Source: DUZB01 sp963747555
GTDB taxonomy: Bacteria; Desulfobacterota; DSM-4660; Desulfatiglandales; Desulfatiglandaceae
Direction of reading: 5' to 3'
Assembly: GCA_963747555.1 (NCBI GenBank)
Contig: CAVVFZ010000011.1
Location: 416,245-480,244, forward strand
Length of the DNA stretch: 64,000 bases
Position 1 is the first letter of the stretch. Every line of letters begins with the position of its first letter. The position numbers and the translations under genes are program-made. Below are positions 8,388 to 16,964 of this stretch, piece by piece. The notes under the pieces were generated by a model that worked only from the letters and a program-made list of their open reading frames with translations, was not told where the DNA came from and made no database searches.

Positions 8388-9053
8388 CTAAAGAAAGGAT
8401 TGGATGAATCGTCGAACCGATTCCTTCCCCCGGTAAACGCCGAAGTGCCCTTCACACAGGATGTCGGCATCGAGATCAAGAATTTTCCGTAACGACAATT
8501 TGTATGCCTCGGGGTCGGAACGAAGGGAAGGATCAAGGGGTCCGTGGACGTCTTGAGCGAACAGAATGGTCTTTCCTTCCATTTCGGTTGTGTAAACCAA
8601 TGATCCTGGAGAGTGTCCGGGGCAGTGATGAGCCGTGAGGATTCCATCTCCAATGGGGATGGCCTGTACATCGCCTTTGATTTTAAGATCGATCATCAGA
8701 GGCTTCATCCGTTTTCCGTACCATGATGCGGCCGTCACTTCGCTGTCTCCCGATTCCAGATAACCTGAATCAAGTATATGGGCGACGATTCGACAGCCGT
8801 ATTCCTTCCTGACCGCTCCTGCTCCTCCGGTGTGGTCGAAATGGCAGTGGGTGAGAAGCAGGTATTCGACCTCGACATTTTCCGGAATAGATCGGGATAT
8901 ATTGGATTTCAGCAGGTCATGGCCGTTTCCGCAACCTGCATCAATTAGGGCAACCTTGTCTTTGAAACGCAGCAGGTAGATGGCGGCGTCTTCAGGCGAT
9001 GTGAAACCCGCCCCTCCAACCTGCCACAGGTTCTCAAGAATCTTTGTTTCCAT
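8388..9053 (-). CDS. MBL-fold metallohydrolase
   Basis: A 221-residue metallo-beta-lactamase-fold hydrolase. The dinuclear metal site is complete: THCHFDHTGG (H69, H71, D73, H74), HHCPGHSPGSL, the bridging aspartate in FAQDVHGP, and a late histidine in LCEGHFGVYRG. The overall pattern is that of small stand-alone glyoxalase II-like hydrolases acting on thioesters or similar substrates; the actual substrate is not predictable. It starts with ATG at 9053, about 70 bases downstream of dctM on the same strand. It could therefore be the last gene of the TRAP/IOR operon, for example as a thioesterase, but that is inference from position only. Confidence 0.85.
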   Translation of the reverse strand: METKILENLWQVGGAGFTSPEDAAIYLLRFKDKVALIDAGCGNGHDLLKSNISRSIPENVEVEYLLLTHCHFDHTGGAGAVRKEYGCRIVAHILDSGYLESGDSEVTAASWYGKRMKPLMIDLKIKGDVQAIPIGDGILTAHHCPGHSPGSLVYTTEMEGKTILFAQDVHGPLDPSLRSDPEAYKLSLRKILDLDADILCEGHFGVYRGKESVRRFIQSFL

Positions 9054-9124
9054 TTTGCTTCCCTACAAAACGCAATAGACAAAAACTAAATTTCTCAGCC
9101 TGTTCAATATTGGGGTACATTTTG

Positions 9125-10402
9125 TTAATGAAGCAGCCAGTTGGGAAGCAGAAGCGAAATGGCCGGCACATAGGTTACAACCAAAAGAGCGATGAGCATG
9201 ATGAAAAGAAAAGGCATTACTCCCCGGGCAATTGTGGCCAGGGGCTGGCCTGTAATGCCTGATGAAACAAAGAGATTCAGTCCGAAAGGGGGGGTGAGCA
9301 TTCCCATTTGAATATTGAGCACCATGACGATGCCGAAGTGGACCAGATCAATCCCATAGCGGTTGAGTGTTTCCAGGAAAAGGGGGGCAAGAACAAGCAT
9401 GGCGCTGACATCATCCATAAAGCAGCCCAGTACGAGAAAGAGAATGTTTACCGTCAAGAGAAACATCCAGGGAGTGTGGATGTGCAGCATAATCAGATCG
9501 GCTAATTGATTGGGAATCTGCTGCGCTGTGAGCAGCCATATGAATGTCATGGCGCAGGAAAGGATGAAGAGCAGACAGGCCGAAAGAATCGCGGCTTCTT
9601 CACACACTTTCGTGAGATCTTTGATCCCGAACTCTTTATAAATGAACATTTCCACCAGAAGGGCATAGACCACGCTGACGGCGGCGGCTTCCGTTGGCGT
9701 AAACACGCCCGAATAGATCCCACCCAATACAATGACAGGCAAAAGAAGGGCCCAGAACCCGCGTCGGGCCGTGCGAAAGACCTCTTTGATGGAGGCCTTT
9801 TTTTCAATCCGCCAGTTGTGACGCTTGGCGACCACGTAAGTGTATGCAATTAATGCCGCCCCGATGAGGAGTCCGGGGAGGACGCCCGCCATAAACATCT
9901 CCGCAACCGAAACGTTCATGACCAGGCAGTAGAGAATCATCGGAATGGAAGGGGGGATTACGATCCCAAGAGACCCCGATACGGTGATCAGCCCCAGGGA
10001 GAATCTTTCGCCGTAGCCCCCTTTAATCAGGGCGGGAATCATAATGGAACCGATGGCAACCACCGTTGCCGGCGAAGAACCGGATATGGCTGCAAAGAAA
10101 ATGCAGGCCAGAACCCCTGCAATGGCCAGACCCCCTGGAAACCAGCCTACCAGGGCATTCACAAAATCGATCAATCTACGTGCGATGGCTCCTTTGGTCA
10201 TGATGGAACCGGCGACAATAAAAAATGGAATCGCCAAAAGGATAAACTTGTCCAGGGCGTTAAAAAGTTGCTGGGTAAGAATCTGAAGGGGCGTATTGGT
10301 AAAGAGATACAAGGCGACGGTGGTGGTGATCCCAAGGATTATAGCGATGGGAACGCCGGCCAGAAGCAAAAGGCCGAAGGAGATGATAATAGTCATGGTC
10401 AT
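9125..10402 (-). CDS. dctM: TRAP transporter large permease subunit (DctM family)
   Basis: A 425-residue, very hydrophobic protein with about 12 membrane segments and DctM-typical loops: PFFIVAGSIM, the AAISGSSPATVVAIGSIMIP helix-loop, and VIPPSIPMILY. In the TRAP system it carries the sodium-coupled transport path, with DctQ as membrane partner and DctP delivering substrate. Its ATG overlaps the dctQ stop by four bases (ATGA), showing translational coupling. Length is normal. Situated behind larA-like/iorAB/dctP, it probably imports the acid that those enzymes process. Confidence 0.95.
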   Translation of the reverse strand: MTMTIIISFGLLLLAGVPIAIILGITTTVALYLFTNTPLQILTQQLFNALDKFILLAIPFFIVAGSIMTKGAIARRLIDFVNALVGWFPGGLAIAGVLACIFFAAISGSSPATVVAIGSIMIPALIKGGYGERFSLGLITVSGSLGIVIPPSIPMILYCLVMNVSVAEMFMAGVLPGLLIGAALIAYTYVVAKRHNWRIEKKASIKEVFRTARRGFWALLLPVIVLGGIYSGVFTPTEAAAVSVVYALLVEMFIYKEFGIKDLTKVCEEAAILSACLLFILSCAMTFIWLLTAQQIPNQLADLIMLHIHTPWMFLLTVNILFLVLGCFMDDVSAMLVLAPLFLETLNRYGIDLVHFGIVMVLNIQMGMLTPPFGLNLFVSSGITGQPLATIARGVMPFLFIMLIALLVVTYVPAISLLLPNWLLH

Positions 10403-10944
10403 GGGGACACCTCACCGGAGGACCGCTTGGAGCCATGGATAATCTCCCGTAAAAAACGTGCCCCCACCGCGAAAAAACGAAACCCCATGACCATGGAAAA
10501 AATTGGAATGGGCAAATACGCCAGATACATGGGGATCTCCATGGCAGCGGAGGTCGTTCCGTACCCATACATTCGAAGCACGATTTTCCAGGAGTAGAAC
10601 GCCACGATGACAAAAAAGAGACCGGAAAGGACACTCGTGAGGCATTGAAGAAGCTGACGCCACGGCCGATTCAAGTGGGTGACGATCAGGTCCATGGTGA
10701 AGTGGCTGCCGCTCTTTACGCCGATGCCGCCTCCTAAAAAAGCGACAAAAACACCGAGGTAGCGACCCAGTTCCTCAAACCAGGTGAAGCTGTAGTTGAA
10801 CACGTAACGGGCAAACACCTGCACGAAACCTATCAGAGCAAGTCCCAGGATTGTCCAAACCAAGGTGACTCTCTCAAGACGGTCGATGAAACGGCTTACC
10901 TTTGCCAAAACAGCATTCCCCAAGGATTGAGGGCCTCGGCCCAT
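10399..10944 (-). CDS. dctQ: TRAP transporter small permease subunit (DctQ family)
   Basis: A 181-residue protein with four predicted membrane segments. The family element FARYVFNYSFTWFEELGRYLG between helices 1 and 2 and KSGSHFTMDLI afterwards mark it as DctQ. It bridges DctM in the membrane. The ATG at 10944 has no convincing ribosome binding site, and a strong hairpin lies just upstream, so expression may be damped relative to dctP or the true start may be slightly internal. It overlaps dctM by four bases. Confidence 0.92.
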   Translation of the reverse strand: MGRGPQSLGNAVLAKVSRFIDRLERVTLVWTILGLALIGFVQVFARYVFNYSFTWFEELGRYLGVFVAFLGGGIGVKSGSHFTMDLIVTHLNRPWRQLLQCLTSVLSGLFFVIVAFYSWKIVLRMYGYGTTSAAMEIPMYLAYLPIPIFSMVMGFRFFAVGARFLREIIHGSKRSSGEVSP

Positions 10945-10961
10945 GAGATAAAAAAGTTGAA

Positions 10962-10986
10962 AGCCGGAGGGAACTACCCTCCGGCT
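10962..10986 (-). terminator. intercistronic hairpin between dctP and dctQ
   Basis: A perfect 10-bp stem (AGCCGGAGGG/CCCTCCGGCT) with a 5-base loop lies between dctP and dctQ. On the minus strand it is followed after a few bases by six Ts. It looks like a leaky terminator or a processing/stability hairpin. It would make the periplasmic binding protein more abundant than the membrane subunits, a common arrangement in transporter operons. Confidence 0.6.
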
Positions 10987-11010
10987 CTTCGTTGCAAAAA
11001 CCTGTAGAAA

Positions 11011-12045
11011 TTATTTCTGGTGTTCTTTGATCTTGGTCAGCATGAAATCGAAAATCTCATTGCCGATCTTTTTGCGGTACTTGTCCCACACGGGAACCAT
11101 GGCCTCTTTAAAGGCCTCCCGTTCTTCCTTGGTGAGGTGGATGACATCGATGCCGTTCTTTTGGCAATATTCCGCAATGCTGATGTTGCTCTTGGGCAGC
11201 TTATTCGTCAGTTCCGCATTGACTTTTCTGTTGGTATCAATGGCCACTACGGCTGCTTCTCGAAAGATCTGCTGGTCCGCCGGGGAAAGGGTTGCCCAGT
11301 AGTCCGGGTTTACTATAATAACGCACTCCGTAAGGCAATGGTGCGTGATGGTTACATTTTTGGTTACCTCAGTGAATTTCATGAGGACCGACGTGAGGAG
11401 CGGATTTTCCTGGGCGTCGATTACACCTGTTTGAAGGGCGTTGTAGATTTCAGGAAAGGGGATGCCGACCGGAGAGGCGCCCAGCTGTTTAAAGGTATCA
11501 AGGTATACCGGGGAATTCATGACGCGGACTTTGAGCCCCTTGATATCCTCGGGTTTTCGAACCGGTCGCTTGTTATTGGTGAAATCCCTGAATTCGTTTT
11601 CGGTCCAGCCGATGGCAATAAACCCTTTTTTGGGGAAATAGGAAAAGATTTTCTCCTGCACCTGAGGATCATCCAGGGTTGCATAGGCGGTCTTGCGATC
11701 CGGAAAGATAAAAGGCATGTCCAGGATAGCCGACTCGGGCACGAAATTCTGGAGAACGGCTGTCGTGATGGAAGCCAGCTGGAGCGTTCCGCCCTGCACC
11801 TGCTCCGCCATGGATACCTCGCCGCCCAGTTGCCCCAGGGGGAATGTCGCGATGTCGATTCTTCCGTTCGTTTTCTCTTTTACGTAGGCCGCAAACGCAT
11901 CAACACCTTTGGACTGTCCATGAAAAGGCGGGGCCACATGCCCGAATTTGATTTTTCCGGAGGATCCTGCAATGGCCGAAACAGGGAGCGCCGCGATGAA
12001 TATCATAAAACCGAAAGCCAACAAAATGTGAGTTACTCTTTTCAT
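11011..12045 (-). CDS. dctP: TRAP transporter substrate-binding protein (DctP family)
   Basis: A 344-residue periplasmic binding protein. A signal peptide occupies about residues 1-26 (positive MKR, a hydrophobic core, cleavage near VSAIAG). The mature part has IKFGHVAPPFHGQSKG, LASITTAVLQNFVPE and the conserved LKVRVMNSPVY, whose arginine binds the carboxylate of the substrate, then GVIDAQENPL. It captures an organic acid outside the inner membrane and hands it to DctQM. The start at 12045 follows a GGAGGTGG site. It lies 70 bases behind iorB, in the same orientation, which suggests a ligand that is an aryl or branched 2-oxo or 2-hydroxy acid (inference). Confidence 0.95.
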   Translation of the reverse strand: MKRVTHILLAFGFMIFIAALPVSAIAGSSGKIKFGHVAPPFHGQSKGVDAFAAYVKEKTNGRIDIATFPLGQLGGEVSMAEQVQGGTLQLASITTAVLQNFVPESAILDMPFIFPDRKTAYATLDDPQVQEKIFSYFPKKGFIAIGWTENEFRDFTNNKRPVRKPEDIKGLKVRVMNSPVYLDTFKQLGASPVGIPFPEIYNALQTGVIDAQENPLLTSVLMKFTEVTKNVTITHHCLTECVIIVNPDYWATLSPADQQIFREAAVVAIDTNRKVNAELTNKLPKSNISIAEYCQKNGIDVIHLTKEEREAFKEAMVPVWDKYRKKIGNEIFDFMLTKIKEHQK

Positions 12046-12115
12046 AATCCACCTCCATACTTGAATTAGTGTTTAACGAATAAAACTGTGCTATGTAAAT
12101 CGATCTTTAAGATTA

Positions 12116-12667
12116 TCACCCTTTTTCAAACCCTGCATCAAAAACTTTCAGGTTGTTGTCCCTGAAACGTTCAGGGCTTACGGCGATGACGGTGTTTCGT
12201 AGATCATCATGGGTGAAAGGCTCGGCTTCAAAGGCCGAAAAGAACCCCAAAAGCGCCAGGTTGGTGGACATGGGGTTTCCCAGGTCCATGGCGGTCTTTT
12301 GTGCGGGAAAAGCATGGTAAAGGATTCCCTGCTTTTCCAGGTACGGGGCTACTTCCTTTCTTGGAAAAGCATTTGTTTCCGCATTCACATAAAGGATCCC
12401 GCCCGGAGCCAAAAAAGCAAGATTGCGATATGCTTCATTTTCTTCCAGTGCCAGAAGGAACCGGGCGGTTTGGTTTCTTACCAGGCTGCTCTCCGTTCGG
12501 CCCAGCTTGAGATGGGATACCACGGAACCTCCTCTCTGAGCCATGCCGTGGGTTTCAGCGCCCAGGGTCTCAAGCCCTTTGTCCAGCGCTGCACGCGCGA
12601 AAATTTTGGTCATGAACAGGATACCCTGTCCACCAAGACCGCAAAAAATCATATTCACATTTTCCAT
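12116..12667 (-). CDS. iorB: indolepyruvate:ferredoxin oxidoreductase, beta subunit
   Basis: A 183-residue gamma-domain-type subunit of 2-oxoacid:ferredoxin oxidoreductases. It begins MIFCGLGGQGILFMTKIFAR, the glycine-rich motif of the POR gamma fold, and has ETHGMAQRGGSVVSHLKLG. With IorA it oxidatively decarboxylates arylpyruvates to aryl-acetyl-CoA, passing electrons to ferredoxin. The start at 12667 follows AGAGGA and is 16 bases behind the iorA stop, so the two are co-translated. Length is normal for IorB. Confidence 0.93.
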   Translation of the reverse strand: MENVNMIFCGLGGQGILFMTKIFARAALDKGLETLGAETHGMAQRGGSVVSHLKLGRTESSLVRNQTARFLLALEENEAYRNLAFLAPGGILYVNAETNAFPRKEVAPYLEKQGILYHAFPAQKTAMDLGNPMSTNLALLGFFSAFEAEPFTHDDLRNTVIAVSPERFRDNNLKVFDAGFEKG

Positions 12668-12683
12668 TCTGTTCCTCTTTGAT

Positions 12684-14540
12684 TTATGTGGTTACAATGG
12701 CGCCCTTTGGACAGACCTGCAAACAAACGCCACATTGAACACATAGTGCCTGATTTATATTGGTACGACCCAGAGTTTCATCGTGATAGAGGGCCGGACA
12801 TTCAAAACGATCGAGACAGAAATTGCATTCGGTGCAGTCTTCCGTGATCATTACTGAAACTGGGTTCGAAACCGCCTCTCCCCTGTAGGCGATGACGCAG
12901 GGGTGACGGGCAATAATGACCGCGATGCCCCCTTCAGGAGAGTCCACATATTTGGCTGCTTTTTTCAGCAGGGCTGTCATGGCCTTGGTATCGTATGGAT
13001 CGACCCCTTCGATAAAGTCGATGCCGCATCCTTGCACAACCCTTTCCAGCGGAATACTCTTCCCTTTGGTGCCGTCCGCTCGAATGCCGATTCCCGGTGT
13101 GGGCTGCATGCCGGTCATGGCGGTGATCAGGTTGTCCAGAATCACCAGGATGAAACGAGCGCCGTTATAGACGGCGTTTAAAAGGCCTGCCGTACCCGAG
13201 TGGTAAAAAGTGGAATCGCCGATGGTGGCCACGATGGGCTGATTTACGCCATCCTGTTCATAGGAATGGTAGAAACCGGAAGCCATGGTGATGGCAGCCC
13301 CCATATCCACCACGGTATCTACGGCGCCCAGATTGAGGCCAAGGGTATAGCATCCGATGTCCGAGGTGAAGATCGCCTTGGGTCGGGCTTTCCTGATGGC
13401 GAAAAAGGAGGCGCGGTGTGGACAGCCCGGGCAGAGGGTCGGTTTTCGAACGGGCAGTTCGAGGCCGGCAACCAGATCCGTTACTCCGAGATCGTCTTTC
13501 TTGTCAAAAGAAGCGATCCCCAATTCGCTTAAGACCCGGTCAACTGTGCCGTAAATCACCTGGGGAAGCAATTCTCCCTGGGAAGGCACGTGGCCGGATA
13601 TACGCCCCAGCACTTTGTTTCGGTTTCCTAAAAGGTATTCGATCAAGGTATCGGTTTCTTCCAGCACCAGCACCCTGTCACAGGCTTCCAGGAATGGGCC
13701 GGCGAGTGCTTCGGGAAGAGGGTAGGCCGCGCCCAGCTTCAACAACGGAATATCCGTTCTTTTTTCATCGCGAAAAATGTCTTGCACAACGGCGGAGGGT
13801 ACGCCTCCTGCTATGATGCCCAGCGGATATTTCTTTCCAGGTTCCAGATTGTGATGATTTATGGCGGAAAGTGTTGAAAATCTCTGGCCTATTTTCTTCA
13901 GCTTTTGGTTTAATTCGCCATGTAGAATGAACCGAAAACGGGGCGTAGCCGCCCATCTGCCGGGGTCTTTTTCAAAGGAGGCCTTTCGGGTAGGGCTTTC
14001 CAGGTTTCCCCAAGAAAGGTTCTGTCTTGCGTGACAGACCCGGATAGCCGGCCTGAGAATGAACGGGATACGAAATTCTTCCGACAATTCCATGGCCAGC
14101 TTGGCCATTTCCCGGGCTTCGGCTGGCGTGGCGGGATCGAGTACGGGAACTTTCGCCAGGCGGGCCATGAGCCGGGTGTCCTGTTCCGTTTGAGAGGAAT
14201 GGGGCCCGGGGTCATCACAGGAGACGATGACCAGACCTCCCACGGTCCCCATGTAGACGGCGCTCATGAGCGTGTCGGCTGCCACGTTGAGCCCCACCTG
14301 TTTCATGCAGCAGGCAGCCCTTTTCCCTGAAATGGCGGCGGCAAAGGCATTGTCAAGAGCAACCTTTTCGTTGGTAGACCATTCCACATAGGTGTTCAGC
14401 TTTTCCGATTTCTTCAGGCGGATCACTTCGGGCAGGATCTCGGAACTGGGTGTGCCGGGATAGGATGTCACCACCTGGCACCCGGATTCCATCAGACCCA
14501 GAGCTACGGCGCCGTTTCCCAGGAAAATCTCCTCTTTCAT
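12684..14540 (-). CDS. iorA: indolepyruvate:ferredoxin oxidoreductase, alpha subunit
   Basis: A 618-residue, oxygen-sensitive TPP enzyme. It has an N-terminal pyrimidine-binding domain (GNGAVALGLMESGCQVVTSYPG), a middle domain II, and the TPP-pyrophosphate domain around residues 380-560 (LCPGCPHRASFFAIRK, TSDIGCYTLG, ATIGDSTFYHSGTAGLLNAV). A C-terminal ferredoxin domain has two 4Fe-4S motifs, CTECNFCLDRFECP and CVQCGVCLQVCP. The reaction is 2-oxo acid + CoA + oxidised ferredoxin giving acyl-CoA + CO2 + reduced ferredoxin, typically with indolepyruvate, phenylpyruvate or hydroxyphenylpyruvate. It lies between the LarA-like gene and iorB, all minus strand and closely spaced. No key residue is missing. 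Confidence 0.95.
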   Translation of the reverse strand: MKEEIFLGNGAVALGLMESGCQVVTSYPGTPSSEILPEVIRLKKSEKLNTYVEWSTNEKVALDNAFAAAISGKRAACCMKQVGLNVAADTLMSAVYMGTVGGLVIVSCDDPGPHSSQTEQDTRLMARLAKVPVLDPATPAEAREMAKLAMELSEEFRIPFILRPAIRVCHARQNLSWGNLESPTRKASFEKDPGRWAATPRFRFILHGELNQKLKKIGQRFSTLSAINHHNLEPGKKYPLGIIAGGVPSAVVQDIFRDEKRTDIPLLKLGAAYPLPEALAGPFLEACDRVLVLEETDTLIEYLLGNRNKVLGRISGHVPSQGELLPQVIYGTVDRVLSELGIASFDKKDDLGVTDLVAGLELPVRKPTLCPGCPHRASFFAIRKARPKAIFTSDIGCYTLGLNLGAVDTVVDMGAAITMASGFYHSYEQDGVNQPIVATIGDSTFYHSGTAGLLNAVYNGARFILVILDNLITAMTGMQPTPGIGIRADGTKGKSIPLERVVQGCGIDFIEGVDPYDTKAMTALLKKAAKYVDSPEGGIAVIIARHPCVIAYRGEAVSNPVSVMITEDCTECNFCLDRFECPALYHDETLGRTNINQALCVQCGVCLQVCPKGAIVTT

Positions 14541-14560
14541 GTCAACTCCTCATTTGATTT

Positions 14561-15061
14561 TTAAAATTCATACAGGTTATTCAGAGACGGGGCAATGGGC
14601 AACAGAAGGCCGCCCAGCGGAAATATGTTGACCGTGGCTTGGGCTCTTCTTTCCTGTTCGTTACGGATCGCGATTTCAAGAGAAGGAGCGTAGTGGAACC
14701 CCAGCCTTTGAACGGTGGGTTCATCAAGGTCTTCCGATACGATGGTGACGCGGGTCCGGGCGGCGCATACCAGGGCGAAAAACAGGGCGCAGTTGAAATC
14801 GATAGCGCCTTCGGCCATCAAAGTGGAGGTTTTGAAGGCGTTCACTGCGAATTTCCCCGTGTGCTCCGGTTTGGCGGCAAAAACGGCGTCGAAGGCTTGC
14901 AGCATGGGCTTGGGCATTCCATTCGGGCACCCCGCGAAAACAATGACCGAACCGCCGGGTTTTGTGGCAATCAGGCTGGCGGGGATAATCGGTTTGATAA
15001 CCTGGGGACCTTCCTCGTAAGGAGAGGCGGACAGGATGGTCACATCGGCCGGTTCTTCCAT
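14561..15061 (-). CDS. LarA-like (DUF2088) protein, C-terminal part (frame-disrupted)
   Basis: The 166-residue frame continues the LarA-like protein of 15090-15884. Reading upstream past its first ATG in the same frame gives IEKSKKEYAFSMEEPADVTI. That joins naturally to the HLER that ends the upstream part once one base is removed from the GGG/CCC run at 15095-15097. The region holds the C-terminal domain of the lactate-racemase-like fold (SPYEEGPQVIKP, VIVFAGCPNG). It stops 20 bases before iorA. As written the protein would be in two pieces; a single-base sequencing insertion is the likelier explanation. Confidence 0.7.
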   Translation of the reverse strand: MEEPADVTILSASPYEEGPQVIKPIIPASLIATKPGGSVIVFAGCPNGMPKPMLQAFDAVFAAKPEHTGKFAVNAFKTSTLMAEGAIDFNCALFFALVCAARTRVTIVSEDLDEPTVQRLGFHYAPSLEIAIRNEQERRAQATVNIFPLGGLLLPIAPSLNNLYEF

Positions 15062-15089
15062 GGAGAAGGCATACTCTTTCTTGCTCTTT

Positions 15090-15884
15090 TCAATCCCGCT
15101 CCAGATGGGCCTGCTTGAAGTGGCCGGCTACCACCTCCTTTACTTTTTCCCTCGCATCAAAGAGACAGTTTACAATGAAATTCAGGCCGGCCTCTTCGGC
15201 CACCCGGCATACTTCGTGATAGAAGGGGTTTGTATCGATATTGCCCGGGAGGCATCCCGGTTCCGGTGTATAATGGAAATGGTGCTCTTTGATCGCCTCA
15301 AAATTACTTACGCCGGGAAAAAGAATTTTTGCGCCCCCTCCAAAGCCGTTCATAGGATGGGGAAAGATGGAGCCCACGCCGATCTTGATATGGGCCCTGG
15401 CAACAAAGGGATCGATAGCTACCTCCGTACCCGTGGAAAGTCGGCAGATGGGAATGAGATGCTCCCCATGACAGTCATGTTGCACGACGCGGTATCCGTC
15501 AAGGACACGTCTCCCGAGCTTCTTTTCCAGGTCTTTTTCCGAGGCGGGGCGGTGGGTGCCGAGAGCCACCACGATCGTGATGTTTTCTGCCGAGACTCCG
15601 GCCTTGCGTAATTCGGAAAGAATAGGAGGAAGCATTGCGTGGACGGGGGTCACCCTGGCAGGATCATCCACCAGAATGGCTACTGTGGTTTTTTCACTGG
15701 CCATTTCTCGCAGTCCGGGGGAACCTACGGGAGCGGCCAGCGCCTTTTCAGTCAATTCTCCTATGGGTGTGGAAGGACTTTCTACGTTGACATGCGTATG
15801 CTTGATGACCTGCCATTTCTCGGGGATGGTAAACGGGATTTTTTCTTCACCACGGTAAAGGAAATACGCATCTTTCATGGACAA
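15090..15884 (-). CDS. LarA-like 2-hydroxyacid racemase family (DUF2088), N-terminal part (frame-disrupted)
   Basis: A 264-residue frame with hallmarks of the LarA family: LVDDPARVTPVHAMLP, ALGTHRPASEKDLEKKLG and HPMNGFGGGAKILFPGV. The lysine after GGGA is the position that binds the nickel-pincer cofactor in lactate racemase. LarA interconverts the enantiomers of lactate; homologues act on other 2-hydroxy acids such as phenyllactate or malate. No larB, larC or larE is in view. As first gene of the iorAB-dctPQM operon it may racemise an aryllactate related to the IOR substrate. The frame ends in TGA only because of an apparent extra base at 15095-15097. About 440 residues are expected for the whole. 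Confidence 0.75.
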   Translation of the reverse strand: MSMKDAYFLYRGEEKIPFTIPEKWQVIKHTHVNVESPSTPIGELTEKALAAPVGSPGLREMASEKTTVAILVDDPARVTPVHAMLPPILSELRKAGVSAENITIVVALGTHRPASEKDLEKKLGRRVLDGYRVVQHDCHGEHLIPICRLSTGTEVAIDPFVARAHIKIGVGSIFPHPMNGFGGGAKILFPGVSNFEAIKEHHFHYTPEPGCLPGNIDTNPFYHEVCRVAEEAGLNFIVNCLFDAREKVKEVVAGHFKQAHLERD

Positions 15885-16083
15885 TGACTCATATAATCGT
15901 TTCCGGTTGACGGTTTATCAATGACGGTCCGGGGTCGCTGAAACCCCGTATGAGGCTCCAATGATCCAAATCGCGATCGGGATCTAAGGCTGGGGCCGGG
16001 AACGGGTCGATATCCTATCCGTTCAATCCTCCAGTGAAGGGTTAGGCGAATCTCTCCCTGTTGTCAAGGAGAAAATAAGCTGT
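15885..16083. promoter_or_regulatory. upstream region of the larA-like/ior/TRAP operon
   Basis: About 200 bases with no gene. It should contain the promoter of the minus-strand operon starting at 15884 and the 3' end of the 16084-16443 transcript. No clear sigma-70 pair or terminator could be picked by eye. Confidence 0.35.
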
Positions 16084-16443
16084 TCAGACCGCTCCCAATT
16101 CTTCTTTAAGCCAGTCTTTCAATTCGCCTTCAACGGCATAGACGCCCTTTCCATCCCTGTACTCATATTTGATCTTTTCTTCTAATAATTGGGGTAGGTG
16201 CAGTTCCGCAAGCTCCTTCGCTTCCGCCGAATTACGCCGGATTAAATAGACAATCGGTTCTTCTCCCCATGTATTGAGAACAAAATAATAGGATACGTCA
16301 TTTTTTGATTTCACGAATTTTCTGTCGTGCGACCAATTGTTTCCCCATTCCAGATAGAGGGTGACGGCCTCTTCGGGGCTCATGTCCCAGTCGATCTCGT
16401 TAACCAGGTCTATATCTTTTTTGATCTCTTCCATTTTCATCAT
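16084..16443 (-). CDS. conserved small protein of unknown function (119 aa)
   Basis: An acidic, soluble protein with start MMKMEEIKKDIDLVNEIDW. ATG 16443 is chosen because AGGAGGTGG lies directly upstream, so the 21 residues that could precede it are discarded. It contains SPEEAVTLYLEWGNNW and a C-terminal GVYAVEGELKDWLKEEL. It resembles a short uncharacterised family I associate with sulfate-reducing and related Deltaproteobacteria; that memory is not checked. The pattern of conserved tryptophans and charged helices suggests a folded single domain with no membrane or cofactor motif. It is a monocistron on the minus strand. Confidence 0.75.
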   Translation of the reverse strand: MMKMEEIKKDIDLVNEIDWDMSPEEAVTLYLEWGNNWSHDRKFVKSKNDVSYYFVLNTWGEEPIVYLIRRNSAEAKELAELHLPQLLEEKIKYEYRDGKGVYAVEGELKDWLKEELGAV

Positions 16444-16713
16444 AGCCACCTCCTGTAGTGCGCATATTTCATTGACAGCCTTGAAATGCAGCCATAGATC
16501 CGCCATTAGCCATGAATTTAATGGCTGCAGCCAGATCTACTCTTTGAACCTATCAAAATGCGTGCCAGAAGAGATCTGTTCTTGGTCTATGAAAAACATA
16601 TAGGAATTCTGAAGTCTTATGTCACACCTCAGCCAAGCAGCTACACAGAAGGGGAGAATATTCCCTGTTTGTCTCAAAAAAAGGAGTGGAACAGCTATGT
16701 ATCTTGATACACT

Positions 16714-16917
16714 CTAAAGCCACGTCACACGTCCGCGATTTCGCGATACCACTTTCAAATAATCCACATCGGGGTAACCCGTTACAAAACTCAGAGGAGT
16801 CCGATGTCCATCCGGTATCTGAAGCGTTTCCCTGAGTGGTTTGGATACGGCCAGGGCAAAAATGAGAAAGCCTATGAAACAGGTTCCAAGCCCCAAGGTT
16901 TCAGCCATCAGGATCAA
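16714..16917 (-). pseudogene. nitroreductase-family C-terminal fragment
   Basis: The frame reads ILMAETLGLGTCFIGFLIFA, then SKPLRETLQIPDGH and FVTGYPDVDYLKVVSRNRG. This is the last third of an FMN-dependent nitroreductase (flavin-binding MAExLGLGT helix, then the GYP strand). Upstream in-frame codons hit a stop within a few residues, and EYDA-like text continues in another frame. Everything before that is replaced by the repeat element starting near 16930. No start codon or ribosome binding site remains. It is a truncated gene, probably broken by the neighbouring palindromic element. Confidence 0.75.
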
Positions 16918-16929
16918 CGGAAAGCATCA

Positions 16930-16964
16930 TATTCAAAAATCCTGGCGGTAATGGAGTCACGAGG
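16930..16964 (+). repeat. copy A of a dispersed repeat (also at 29933-29967, minus)
   Basis: These 35 bases match the reverse complement of 29933-29967 at 29 positions. Both copies can be translated YSK(I/A)LAVMES(R/Q)G. A further 17-base block identical in both copies lies at 17161-17177 here and 29920-29936 (reverse) there. In copy B the blocks adjoin; here they are separated by the 172-bp inverted-repeat element. Confidence 0.7.

Noticed and set aside
8374..8415. possible shared terminator between thrC and the MBL gene
   Set aside because: The inverted pair has a mismatch, a long loop and no T run, and overlaps coding sequence.
11020..12069. 349-codon plus-strand frame opposite dctP
   Set aside because: It is the antisense shadow of dctP; no start signal or family match.
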